Part shown: positions 7,520-13,174 of the stretch, piece after piece
Position numbering within the stretch: the stretch's first letter is position 1
Layout of the letters: each line of letters begins with the position of its first letter
Assembly (NCBI GenBank): GCA_047639615.1
Contig: JBLIOL010000142.1
Location: 1 to 13,174 of the forward strand
DNA: 13,174 nucleotides
From: CAYWNK01 sp047639615
GTDB lineage: Bacteria > Planctomycetota > UBA1135 > GCA-002686595
Direction: 5' to 3'
The notes under the pieces: model-generated
The model's database searches: none
What the model saw: the letters and a program-made list of their open reading frames with translations, nothing else
Told to the model about the DNA's origin: nothing
Position numbers and translations under genes: made by a program

Positions 7520-7813
7520 ATGCCCAAGTTTGCGATTCAAGTCACCATGCGCGTGCACGACGGTCAGGCGGATGCCTTTCTGGCACTGATTCAGACGGCG
7601 GCCCAAGCAGCTGTGGCCAAGGAGCCTGAGTGCCATGCCTTTCATGTGGGGCAGAGCGAGGATGACCCGCATGTGTTCATGCTCTTCGAGGTCTACAGCG
7701 ACGCGGCGGCTCTGGCCTTCCATCACCAGCAGGAACACTTTCAAGAGTTCCGCGTGGCGGCGGCGGATTTGATCGCGGATAAGTCCGCGACCAAGTTGGA
7801 GTTGTTCAACTAG
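7520..7813 (+). CDS. Antibiotic biosynthesis monooxygenase (ABM/YgiN-like) domain protein
   Basis: A 97-residue single-domain protein of the ABM family, a dimeric alpha-beta ferredoxin-like fold that includes putative quinol monooxygenases; many members have unknown substrates and need no cofactor. Seen: first strand FAIQVTMRV, helix DAFLALIQTAAQAAVAKEPECHAF, the typical DDPHVFMLFEVYSDAAALAFHHQQEHFQEF run (about 49-78), and the last strand TKLELF. Length equals that of the usual stand-alone family member. No signal peptide, so cytoplasmic. Start ATG at 7520; no obvious Shine-Dalgarno. It is a monocistronic unit divergent from the exported protein gene and convergent with the M61 gene; a hairpin and T-run at 7955-7975 may terminate it. 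Confidence 0.88.
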   Translation: MPKFAIQVTMRVHDGQADAFLALIQTAAQAAVAKEPECHAFHVGQSEDDPHVFMLFEVYSDAAALAFHHQQEHFQEFRVAAADLIADKSATKLELFN

Positions 7814-7823
7814 ATCCGAAGGA

Positions 7824-7989
7824 CTAGCAGGCCGCTTTAAGAACAGCGGCCCAGCGATTGGTTTTCACGGATCGTCTGGCAAGGCGACAGGTCCCCCCAT
7901 AGTGGTGGCTATTTGGGGGATCTGGCAACGCAGCCAGGCGCTTCGTGGGAGCCGAGCGACAAGTCGCTGTTTTTTAAGCGGGCTGCTAG
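7824..7989. repeat. 166-bp spacer bounded by an imperfect 25-nt inverted repeat
   Basis: The left arm (7824-7848, beginning CTAGCAGGCCGCTTTAAG) and the reverse complement of the right arm (7965-7989, beginning CTAGCAGCCCGCTTAAAA) agree at 22 of 25 positions. Between them is a second strong hairpin: CAGGTCCCCC (7888-7897) with GGGGGATCTG (7915-7924), ten pairs including one G-U, capped by ATAG/CTAT. A smaller alternative one is CTGGC/GCCAG (7922-7926, 7933-7937). The right arm overlaps the TAG stop of the M61 gene. I see no open reading frame and no clear target-site duplication. It could be a short non-autonomous mobile element, a structured RNA, or a large two-sided terminator between convergent genes. 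Confidence 0.6.
7955..7975 (+). terminator. Probable intrinsic terminator for the ABM gene
   Basis: AGCGA (7955-7959) pairs with TCGCT (7964-7968) around a CAAG loop. One G and then six T (7970-7975) follow. The stem is short, so termination may be partial. It lies inside the right arm of the inverted repeat. Confidence 0.55.
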
Positions 7990-9524
7990 AGCTCGCGCAT
8001 CCACGCGTCGCGCAGGGCTAGTTGCTCGGGCGTGGCGCCCTGGTCGACGCTGAGCGCTGCGCGGCCCTTGCTCGGGTCGTAGGAGAGACCGAGTTTGGCG
8101 AAAGTCTCCGCGTAGGGTAGCGGCGTGCTGCCGGTGATGTGCTCGTCGAAGAAGGACTGGATGTCCGGGTCGGTGGCGGCGACGAAGTCGCTGATGAAGG
8201 TCTTGCTGTCGAAGGGCTTGGTGGGACCGTAGCGCTCCACGAACTCGAAGAAGACCTCGCGCAGGCCGCGCTCACCGTCGGAGAACTCGAGCAGGCGGAT
8301 GTCGAGCACGGTGGCGGCCAGGGCGCCGAGCTCGTAGATGTTGCCGTACTGGGACTGGCCTTTCTCGGTGTCCCACTCGAGGCTGAGGCGCGCCAGGCTG
8401 AAATCGGGGTCGTAGCGCTTGGCGCTGCGGATCTTGCCGGAGAGTAGCTGCAGGTGCTCTTCGAGGTCCGTCAATCCGCCGCGCAGGCGCAGCATGCCGG
8501 CGGACCATTCCGTGACGCCCTCGTAGAGCCAGAGGTGCTCGTCCACGGTGGCCTTGGAGTAGTCGAAGTTGGCGATCGCTTCGCTCTTGAGGTGCAAGGG
8601 CGTGAGGATGTGCATGAACTCGTGGGCGATGACCTGGGCCAGCATGGCGGTGGGCCCGCGGCCGCCGGGCAGGGTGTAGAGCGAGCTGCGCGAGTGCTCG
8701 AGGGCGCCCATGGCGCGGAAGCCGTTGCGGCGCATGGCGTCGCGGTTGACGAAGCTCATCAGGAACACATAGCGCTCGACCGGCGCGAAGCCGATGAACT
8801 GCTCGGCGACGGTGAGCGCATCACCCACGGCGAAGAGGATCTCCTCGGCGTTGAGGGCCTCCGAGTGGGAGTGCACGAAGATCTCGACCTCGATGTCGCC
8901 CACCGTCAGGCCGGTTGTGGAGAGGTCGCCCATGAGGATGGGGGAGTCGGCCAGGATGCGGTAGGTGTCGGCGTGGAAGAGGCCTTCGCCAGTGCTGTCG
9001 AGTACTGTGCCGACGATCCAATCGGGATCGTGTTCCAGTCGCAGTTGGACGGGACTGGCGAGTAGGCGTTCGAAGTAGCCCAGCACACCGAAGGTGTTCA
9101 TGAGCACGTGGTCGGGCTCGATGCCGGTGCCGCCGGCGGGCATGAGCTGGGCAGTGTCGAGCTTCGAGTCGTAGGTGTCCTCGATGTCGTAGTAGATCTG
9201 CGCGACCTGCTCGGGGTTGGCGAGCTCCCAGCGGTTGGTGCTGATCTGCTCCACGCCAAGCTCCTTGCCCTCGGCGTCCACGGCGCGCAGGTGCTGAACG
9301 AAGCGGCCGAAGTTGGAGTAGTCGTAAGTGCCAGGAGCGACCGCTACGAAGTCAAAGAAACGATCCGCTTCGGTAAGCTGCGGGGGGGTGACGGCCACAT
9401 GGAAGAGATCGTCTTCGTGCTCCAGAAGGTCCACTTCGTAGAGCGTTGTGGACGGATCTTGATGCTCGCTGGATTGCGGTTGGGCAAGGGTGGTGAGCAG
9501 TAGGGGGAGTAGCAGCGGGATCAT
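7986..9524 (-). CDS. Exported M61-like (glycyl aminopeptidase family) metallopeptidase
   Basis: A 512-residue predicted zinc metallopeptidase of the gluzincin clan, closest in layout to family M61. Seen: a short signal peptide (residues 1-14, IPLLLPLLLTTLA); an N-terminal beta-rich region (about 25-215) containing FDFVAVAPGTYDYSNFGRFV, typical of the M61 N-domain; the zinc/catalytic motif HEFMH (H301-E302-F303-M304-H305); and the third ligand E335 in LWLYEGVTEW. Helical catalytic-domain segments follow to the end. Unlike many M61 proteins I see no C-terminal PDZ domain, and it is shorter than usual. ATG 9524 was chosen for the signal peptide; the frame is open further to 10136 but that part is antisense to the SGNH gene. 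No clear Shine-Dalgarno. The TAG stop lies in the inverted repeat shared with the convergent ABM gene. Peptide substrate unknown. Confidence 0.88.
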   Translation of the reverse strand: MIPLLLPLLLTTLAQPQSSEHQDPSTTLYEVDLLEHEDDLFHVAVTPPQLTEADRFFDFVAVAPGTYDYSNFGRFVQHLRAVDAEGKELGVEQISTNRWELANPEQVAQIYYDIEDTYDSKLDTAQLMPAGGTGIEPDHVLMNTFGVLGYFERLLASPVQLRLEHDPDWIVGTVLDSTGEGLFHADTYRILADSPILMGDLSTTGLTVGDIEVEIFVHSHSEALNAEEILFAVGDALTVAEQFIGFAPVERYVFLMSFVNRDAMRRNGFRAMGALEHSRSSLYTLPGGRGPTAMLAQVIAHEFMHILTPLHLKSEAIANFDYSKATVDEHLWLYEGVTEWSAGMLRLRGGLTDLEEHLQLLSGKIRSAKRYDPDFSLARLSLEWDTEKGQSQYGNIYELGALAATVLDIRLLEFSDGERGLREVFFEFVERYGPTKPFDSKTFISDFVAATDPDIQSFFDEHITGSTPLPYAETFAKLGLSYDPSKGRAALSVDQGATPEQLALRDAWMREL

Positions 9525-9710
9525 GGAGCCGAGTGGTGGAGGGCAGCGAGAGGACTGGAGAGGATCAGGGTACGCGCGTCCCAGCAGCATCTTTGTCAGC
9601 CCGACGGAGCACTTAGGTAAGGATCTTTGCCTCCGGGCGAGTTTGCCCCGGTGTGGTATAAGCGGTGCTCCCAGCTGGGAACTCCTCCCCCCCCATATAA
9701 GGAATTGAGC

Positions 9711-10487
9711 ATGCACGATCCGTCCACGAACTTGCCCCGTCGTCAGTTGCTTCAGACCACCGCGGCGGCTTTGGGGGGACTCGGCCTGGGTGGCTGCGCT
9801 AGCCCCGGCGGCGCACAAGCGCAGGCGAAAATGGATGGCGGCTGCCTGATTCGTTCCGGCGACGTAGTGCTCTTCCAAGGGGACTCGATCACCGACGCGG
9901 GGCGCAGCCGCGAGCACGCGCAGGAGGCGAATGGGCAGCCGGGGCTTGGGCATGGCTATGCCTGGCTGGCTGCCAGCGGCTTGCTTGTGAATCCTGCGTT
10001 GGCAGACCTGCAGGTCTTCAACCGCGGCATCAGCGGGCACAAGGTCTTCCAGCTTGCGGATCGCTGGGATGCGGATTGCTTGGCGATCGAGCCGGATGTG
10101 CTCAGCATCCTGATCGGCGTCAATGACATCTGGCACGCGCGCAATGGAAATTACGACGGCACGGTTGAGGTCTATGAGCGCGATCTCGACGCGCTCTTGG
10201 AGCGCACACGCAAGGCCCTACCCGAGACCAAGCTCGTGATCTGCGAGCCCTTCGTGTTGCGCTGTGGTGCGATCGATGACTCGTGGTTCCCGGAGTTTGA
10301 TACTTACCGCGCTGCTGCGCGGCGCGTGGCGCAGAAACACGCCACGGTCTGGGTCGCCTTCCAGAGCATGTTCGACGAAGCCATCAAGTACGCGCCGCCC
10401 GAGCATTGGGCCGGCGATGGGGTGCACCCCTCCGCCGCGGGAGCCTCGCTCATGGCGCAGGCCTGGTTGCGGGCGGTGGGTGCCTAG
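9711..10487 (+). CDS. Tat-type lipoprotein, SGNH/GDSL-family esterase
   Basis: A 258-residue SGNH hydrolase; the family cleaves esters (acetylated sugars, lipids, thioesters). Seen blocks: FQGDSITDAG (nucleophile S59), FNRGISG (G106, block II), LIGVNDIW (N138, block III) and GDGVHPSAAG (D236, H239, block V), so the catalytic set is complete. The N-terminus has a twin arginine (R10-R11) before a hydrophobic stretch (AAALGGLGLGG) ending in LGGC (C29). This suggests Tat export, then lipid attachment at C29. ATG 9711 is supported by AAGGA at 9699-9703, 7 nt upstream; a start at 9627 would put 28 unneeded residues before the signal. It is divergent from the M61 gene across about 186 bp. Its likely place is outside the cytoplasmic membrane; the substrate is unknown, and acetylated carbohydrate is a reasonable guess. 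Confidence 0.9.
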   Translation: MHDPSTNLPRRQLLQTTAAALGGLGLGGCASPGGAQAQAKMDGGCLIRSGDVVLFQGDSITDAGRSREHAQEANGQPGLGHGYAWLAASGLLVNPALADLQVFNRGISGHKVFQLADRWDADCLAIEPDVLSILIGVNDIWHARNGNYDGTVEVYERDLDALLERTRKALPETKLVICEPFVLRCGAIDDSWFPEFDTYRAAARRVAQKHATVWVAFQSMFDEAIKYAPPEHWAGDGVHPSAAGASLMAQAWLRAVGA

Positions 10488-10491
10488 GGCG

Positions 10492-10709
10492 CTACTCGCG
10501 CGGCCGGTCGAGGGCTTGGGCGATTGCCCGGGCCAGCGCCCTGCCGGTGTCCGCGTCCATCACCTGGGCGATTGCGAAGGGCTCCTGCTCGAGGGGGAGT
10601 GGTGCACCAGGTAGACGGTGGCGCTCTAGCTGCGGCTCTGCACTGCCGTGTAGCGCTGGCCTTCCGGGGCTTCGAGCTTCAATGGACGTTCCTCTGTGAT
10701 CGGCGTCCT
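10492..10709 (-). pseudogene. Decayed 3' end of an unknown gene (nonsense plus frameshift)
   Basis: Two - strand frames together read like one protein tail. The first half (10709 to about 10598) reads RTPITEERPLKLEAPEG, QRYTAVQSRS, a TAG at 10626-10628, then SATVYLVHHS. The second half, shifted at the five-base run 10593-10597, reads PLEQEPFAIAQVMDADTG, RALARAIAQALDRPRE and a TAG at 10492-10494. In each half the chosen frame has mostly G/C third positions, while the other frame does not in the first half. So I infer a remnant carrying one premature stop and one single-base indel. There is no start codon region left, and the family is not recognised. It lies directly after the stop of the DUF6090-like gene and 4 nt from the end of the convergent SGNH gene. 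Confidence 0.5.
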
Positions 10710-11448
10710 AGCGCAGCTCTAGCTCAAGAGCCTTGACGACAGCGTCGATGCGCTCAGCCAAGAAGATGTAGTCCTCGGCGACCGTGTCCTGGTGGGCCAT
10801 GATGGTGCACAGCCAATTGCGCAGGATGGGGTCGCCACTCCAGGAGGCGATCATGGCCTTGAGCCTGTCGCCTAGCTCCAGGTCCGGGTTGGCTGCCGAA
10901 TTGCCGAGCTCCGCCCAGTTGATCTTGGTGGCGAAGACCTCGGACATTTGGAACGCGAGGATCAGTCTGAGCAATTGCTGCTCCGATACGCGCGTGTCCT
11001 CGATGCCGCCATAGAAGTCGGCTAGCAGCTGCTTGAGGCTGTGGCTCTTCAGGAGCCGCACCTGGCCGGAGCTGACCATGGCGTCGTAGGCGCCACGCGG
11101 TGAGGAGAAGACCTCGTAGTGCACGGCATGGATCATGGTCAGCAGCGCGCCGCGCCCCAACTCAGCCGTGGTGCGCTGCTCGATGGCCATGAAGAGCTCG
11201 AAGATCTCGTCCTTCGCGTCCCTGGCGACCTGCTCGGAGAGGGCTACGCGCTCTTGGGCCACGCCGAAGTCGCGCGTCAGAGCGAGCAGGTGCGCGTGCT
11301 CTTTCCTGTCGTTCTTGCGACCCTCCCACCAGGCATCACTGGCTAAGGCAGCCAGGATGCTTGTGGTGAGGACGGCTCCTTGAGCAAAGAGACGCTTCCA
11401 CGGGATCTGCGGGCGCAAGCGCTTGGGAAAGTCCATTGCCCGCGGCAC
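10708..11448 (-). CDS. Membrane-anchored protein resembling DUF6090
   Basis: A 246-residue protein with one N-terminal membrane segment (about 21-40, FAQGAVLTTSILAALASDAWW) followed at once by EGRKNDRKEHAHLLALTRDF. That arrangement, a hydrophobic helix with ALxxDxWWExRKxxRKE and then long helices, matches from memory the DUF6090 family, whose function is unknown. The rest (about 60-246) is predicted to be helical, with YDAMVSSGQVRLLKSHSLKQLLADFY in the middle, also typical of that group. The start may be GTG at 11448, which shares one base with the upstream gene's stop (TAGTG), or ATG at 11436. Either way it is the second gene of an operon with the thioredoxin-fold selenoprotein, probably translationally coupled. 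The bulk is likely periplasmic, but topology is inference. Confidence 0.75.
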   Translation of the reverse strand: MPRAMDFPKRLRPQIPWKRLFAQGAVLTTSILAALASDAWWEGRKNDRKEHAHLLALTRDFGVAQERVALSEQVARDAKDEIFELFMAIEQRTTAELGRGALLTMIHAVHYEVFSSPRGAYDAMVSSGQVRLLKSHSLKQLLADFYGGIEDTRVSEQQLLRLILAFQMSEVFATKINWAELGNSAANPDLELGDRLKAMIASWSGDPILRNWLCTIMAHQDTVAEDYIFLAERIDAVVKALELELR

Positions 11449-12446
11449 TAGAGCGCTATCAGATGCTCTGCGCGTTTGGCGGCCATGGTGCCGGCGTCGG
11501 ACTCGATCAGCTTTTCGAGGGCCTTCTTGTGGGCGTCCTTCTTGCCGAAGCCGTCCTCGTGGATCTTGTCGAGAAGCCGATTGAGCTTCTTGCAGGCGTC
11601 GATCTCGGTCTTGAGCTCAGGTGAAGCGAGGCTCTCGGAGATGGACATGGCGCGGGCATGCAGGGTTTCTGCACCCTTGAGCCTCTTGAGCATGCCGTCG
11701 AGTTGGTCGTTCGCTTCGACTAGGTAGCCGTTGGTAATACACCACTGCACCTTGTCTAGCTTGGCTCCGGTTTGTTTGCGGAAGCTAGCGATTGCGGCGT
11801 CCGCCTGCTCGATCATGTCACCCTTGTCTCGGACCTTGAAGGCGGCCATCACGGCCTTGCCGACGTCGCCCTTGGCGAAGGACTTCCACGCGGACTTGAG
11901 CGCCTTGGGCGTCTCCGTGGGAGCCTCGCGGCCGGACTTGATCTCGTCGGCGATGAGCTTGGAGGTCTTCGAGTTGGTGTGACGACCTTGCTCGATGACC
12001 GTTCCATCGGCACCGATCAGCGTGTACTTGGGCAAGCCGCGCGAGCTCATGCTCAGGGGACGCTCCGTGGTCCACATGGCATTGGTGCCCAGCCACTTCC
12101 TGCGCAGGGCGAAGCCCTCCATCTTGGAGCGATTGGCACCCTGACTCTCGACAAAGATGACCTGCAGGTCATCGCCATACTCTTCCTGGAGCTTGATGGA
12201 GGTCGGCACGGACCCCGAAATGCAGCCAGGTCAGCGTGTGCCCCAGAACTCGATCAGCACCGGCTTGCCGCGCAGGGAGGCGAGGCTCTTGAGGCCAGCA
12301 CCGTTCACCGGGGTGTTGCGGAAGGTGTAGGCAACTTCGCCGCCGACGTTGACCACGTCGGCGGGGGTGCTGCTGAGGCTCGCGCTACCGGTGAGGATGG
12401 CGAGCGCGCCGGCGGCGCCGGCGAGGAGGAGTCCTTGGAACTTCAT
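11448..12446 (-). CDS. Candidate selenoprotein: secreted TlpA/thioredoxin-fold protein with UxxC site
   Basis: Read through an in-frame TGA (12231-12233) as selenocysteine, this is one 332-residue protein. Seen: signal peptide or membrane anchor (1-26, LLLAGAAGALAILTG); thioredoxin-fold domain (about 35-172) with LRGKPVLIEFWGTR, Sec72, PGC (C75), the strand LQVIFVESQG, and the cis-proline segment GLPKYTLIGADGTVIEQG (P139); then a lysine-rich helical C-terminal part (175-332). In TlpA-like proteins this position holds CxxC after FWATW, so the TGA replaces exactly the first active-site cysteine. The ATG at 12446 has AAGGA 7 nt upstream (12454-12458); a TTG at 12467 is less likely. A TATACT (12510-12515, - strand) may be a -10 box. 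It would reduce or isomerise thiols outside the cytoplasm. Alternative: a nonsense-mutated pseudogene. Confidence 0.75.
12201..12227 (-). promoter_or_regulatory. Candidate bacterial SECIS hairpin just after the UGA codon
   Basis: Beginning 4 nt after the UGA, the mRNA can fold as follows. The outer helix has GG with CC, a C-G pair, then GCA with UGC. Three U's are bulged on the 5' side. An upper helix CGG/CCG closes a GGU apical loop, or alternatively CG/CG closes GGGUC. Bulged uridine just below a short upper stem and a GU-containing loop are the features that SelB reads in the E. coli fdhF element. The loop begins about 16 nt after the UGA, within the range known for bacterial SECIS. Drawn by eye, without energy calculation. 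Confidence 0.55.
12231..12233 (-). other. In-frame UGA, predicted selenocysteine codon
   Basis: The - strand reads TGG GGC ACA CGC TGA CCT GGC TGC, that is W-G-T-R-[UGA]-P-G-C, with the same open frame on both sides (upstream from 12446, downstream to 11448). Confidence 0.65.
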
Positions 12447-12554
12447 GGGCTTGTCCTTGGCAGCCAAGGGGAAATCGGGGATCCGATCCCGGAGGCTACT
12501 GAGGGGCCGAGTATAGCTGAAGTGCCCGGGCTGGCCTGGGCTTGGGGGCTCGGC

Positions 12555-13174
12555 TTACCGTTTCTTGGACTTCTTACGCGGCTTGTAGCGCGAACCTTTC
12601 AGGAAGGAGGCTTCCAGATCATCTAGGAGCGTATCTCCCAGGGATGCTTCAAGCAGGGCGCGCTGGGTCTTGGCCGGGGGCTGGTAAGTGCCCACCAGGG
12701 TCCAGGAGCCGTGGCCCTGATCCTTGCGTTCGTTGGCGATTCGATCGCGTACGCAGCCGCTGGCGAATTCAAGCAAGGCCTCGGGGTGGTGGCGCATTAG
12801 GAAGCCTGCCGTGCCGAAGGCCAGCTTTGAGCGGTCGGGGCTGAAGCGCTTGGTGTCGACCTGAATCAGCTCTTCGAAGCTGAAGGGCTGGTTGCCCTTG
12901 CGGAAGCGCGAGCGCAGGCTCTTTTCCCAGCTGCCGTGCTCGCCTACCCCGACGAATCCGGTGCGGCCTGGTAGGCAGTAGATGCCCTTGTTGAGCTCCA
13001 TTTCGAAGTTCCAAGCCATACCCAGTGTCAGCCAATCGGGGAGGCGGCCGAAGCGCTGCAGGAGGCTGAGGCGCAGGAACAGCTTGAGGGCATCCGCGGC
13101 TTCGGTGGCGAGCCCGGCTTGCTCAATTACATGGGCACTCAGCCGGCTGGTGCCTGGCGTACTCGCCCGTACTT
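12555..13174 (-). CDS. Unrecognised protein, 5' end outside window
   Basis: The last 206 residues of a - strand gene; the frame is open to the window edge (VRASTPGTSRLSAHVIEQAG...), so the ATG at 13019 is only an internal methionine. Seen: a helical stretch EAADALKLFLRLSLLQRFG, then LPDWLTLGMAWNFEMEL, which faintly resembles the 'PxWLxEGxAxYFE' segment carrying the third zinc ligand in gluzincin peptidases, though the expected Glu is replaced by Leu/Gly. Later segments are RTGFVGVGEHGSWEKSLR, a middle region rich in Phe and Leu (FGTAGFLMRHHPEALLEF), and a basic tail (RYKPRKKSKKR). I cannot assign a family; a peptidase-like relative that has lost activity is a guess. About 100 bp separate it from the selenoprotein gene, so it could be in the same or a separate transcript. 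Confidence 0.65.
   Translation of the reverse strand, partial: VRASTPGTSRLSAHVIEQAGLATEAADALKLFLRLSLLQRFGRLPDWLTLGMAWNFEMELNKGIYCLPGRTGFVGVGEHGSWEKSLRSRFRKGNQPFSFEELIQVDTKRFSPDRSKLAFGTAGFLMRHHPEALLEFASGCVRDRIANERKDQGHGSWTLVGTYQPPAKTQRALLEASLGDTLLDDLEASFLKGSRYKPRKKSKKR

Noticed and set aside
9525..10136. Upstream extension of the M61 gene by 204 residues
   Set aside because: It is antisense to the SGNH gene and would place the signal peptide in the middle of the protein.
10626..10628. TAG in the 10492-10709 remnant as a recoded (pyrrolysine-type) codon
   Set aside because: TAG is the normal stop of most genes here, and the same remnant also has a frameshift, so decay is the simpler reading.
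12209..12231. Two separate genes, one ending at the TGA and one starting at a GTG (12209)
   Set aside because: The gap holds the conserved P-G-C of the active site in the same frame, and neither half would have a complete thioredoxin fold. No ribosome binding site precedes the GTG.
11772..12626. 284-residue open frame on the + strand
   Set aside because: It is antisense to the selenoprotein gene and its leader. It is Gly/Ala/Leu/Glu-rich without motifs, as expected of the complementary frame of GC-rich genes, while the - strand shows a signal peptide and a thioredoxin fold.
1..13174. CRISPR arrays, insertion sequences, prophage genes
   Set aside because: I saw no regularly spaced direct repeats and no transposase, integrase or phage structural motifs in any frame.

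Overview
This is GC-rich bacterial DNA with strong G/C bias at third codon positions, mostly weak or absent Shine-Dalgarno sequences, GTG starts beside ATG, and many exported hydrolases. The gene mix would fit a deep-branching Planctomycetota-type genome, but nothing here (no rRNA, no marker protein) fixes the taxon; that placement is inference. I see no phage, IS transposase, CRISPR or resistance genes.

Layout. 1-408 is the 3' end of an unrecognised + strand gene, whose stop overlaps the stop of a convergent secreted M28 metallopeptidase (405-2978, -). A divergent spacer of about 260 bp leads to a + strand series: a TIM-barrel sugar phosphate isomerase/epimerase-like protein (3240-4166), then a DHH/DHHA1 phosphoesterase (4380-5522) followed after 7 nt by a ThiD-like hydroxymethylpyrimidine kinase (5530-6300). 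A tRNA-Gly(GCC) with its own likely promoter and a good intrinsic terminator follows (6315-6470). Next, on the - strand, are a decayed gene tail (6510-6683) and a small exported protein (6684-7337). A + strand antibiotic-biosynthesis-monooxygenase-like protein (7520-7813) is separated from a convergent exported M61-like metallopeptidase (7986-9524, -) by a structured spacer bounded by a 25-nt imperfect inverted repeat. A Tat-type SGNH/GDSL lipoprotein (9711-10487, +) follows, then a second gene relic on the - strand (10492-10709).

The most interesting region is the last - strand operon. A secreted TlpA/thioredoxin-fold protein (11448-12446) looks broken by an in-frame TGA. That TGA sits exactly where the first cysteine of the CxxC active site belongs (W-G-T-R-[UGA]-P-G-C), the reading frame continues intact for 260 codons, and the RNA directly after the UGA folds into a hairpin with bulged uridines and a GGU-type apical loop, as in bacterial SECIS elements. 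I read it as one selenoprotein with a UxxC redox site, not as two ORFs or a pseudogene. Its stop overlaps by one base the start of a membrane-anchored DUF6090-like protein (10708-11448), so the two are probably co-translated. The window ends inside another - strand gene (12555-13174, partial).

How the genes fit together. The exported enzymes (M28, M61, SGNH) suggest degradation of peptides and esters outside the cytoplasm, and the selenoprotein suggests thiol redox chemistry in the same compartment. DHH phosphoesterase and ThiD are cytoplasmic housekeeping functions. Of twelve genes, nine end in TAG and only one in TGA, which is unusual at this GC content.
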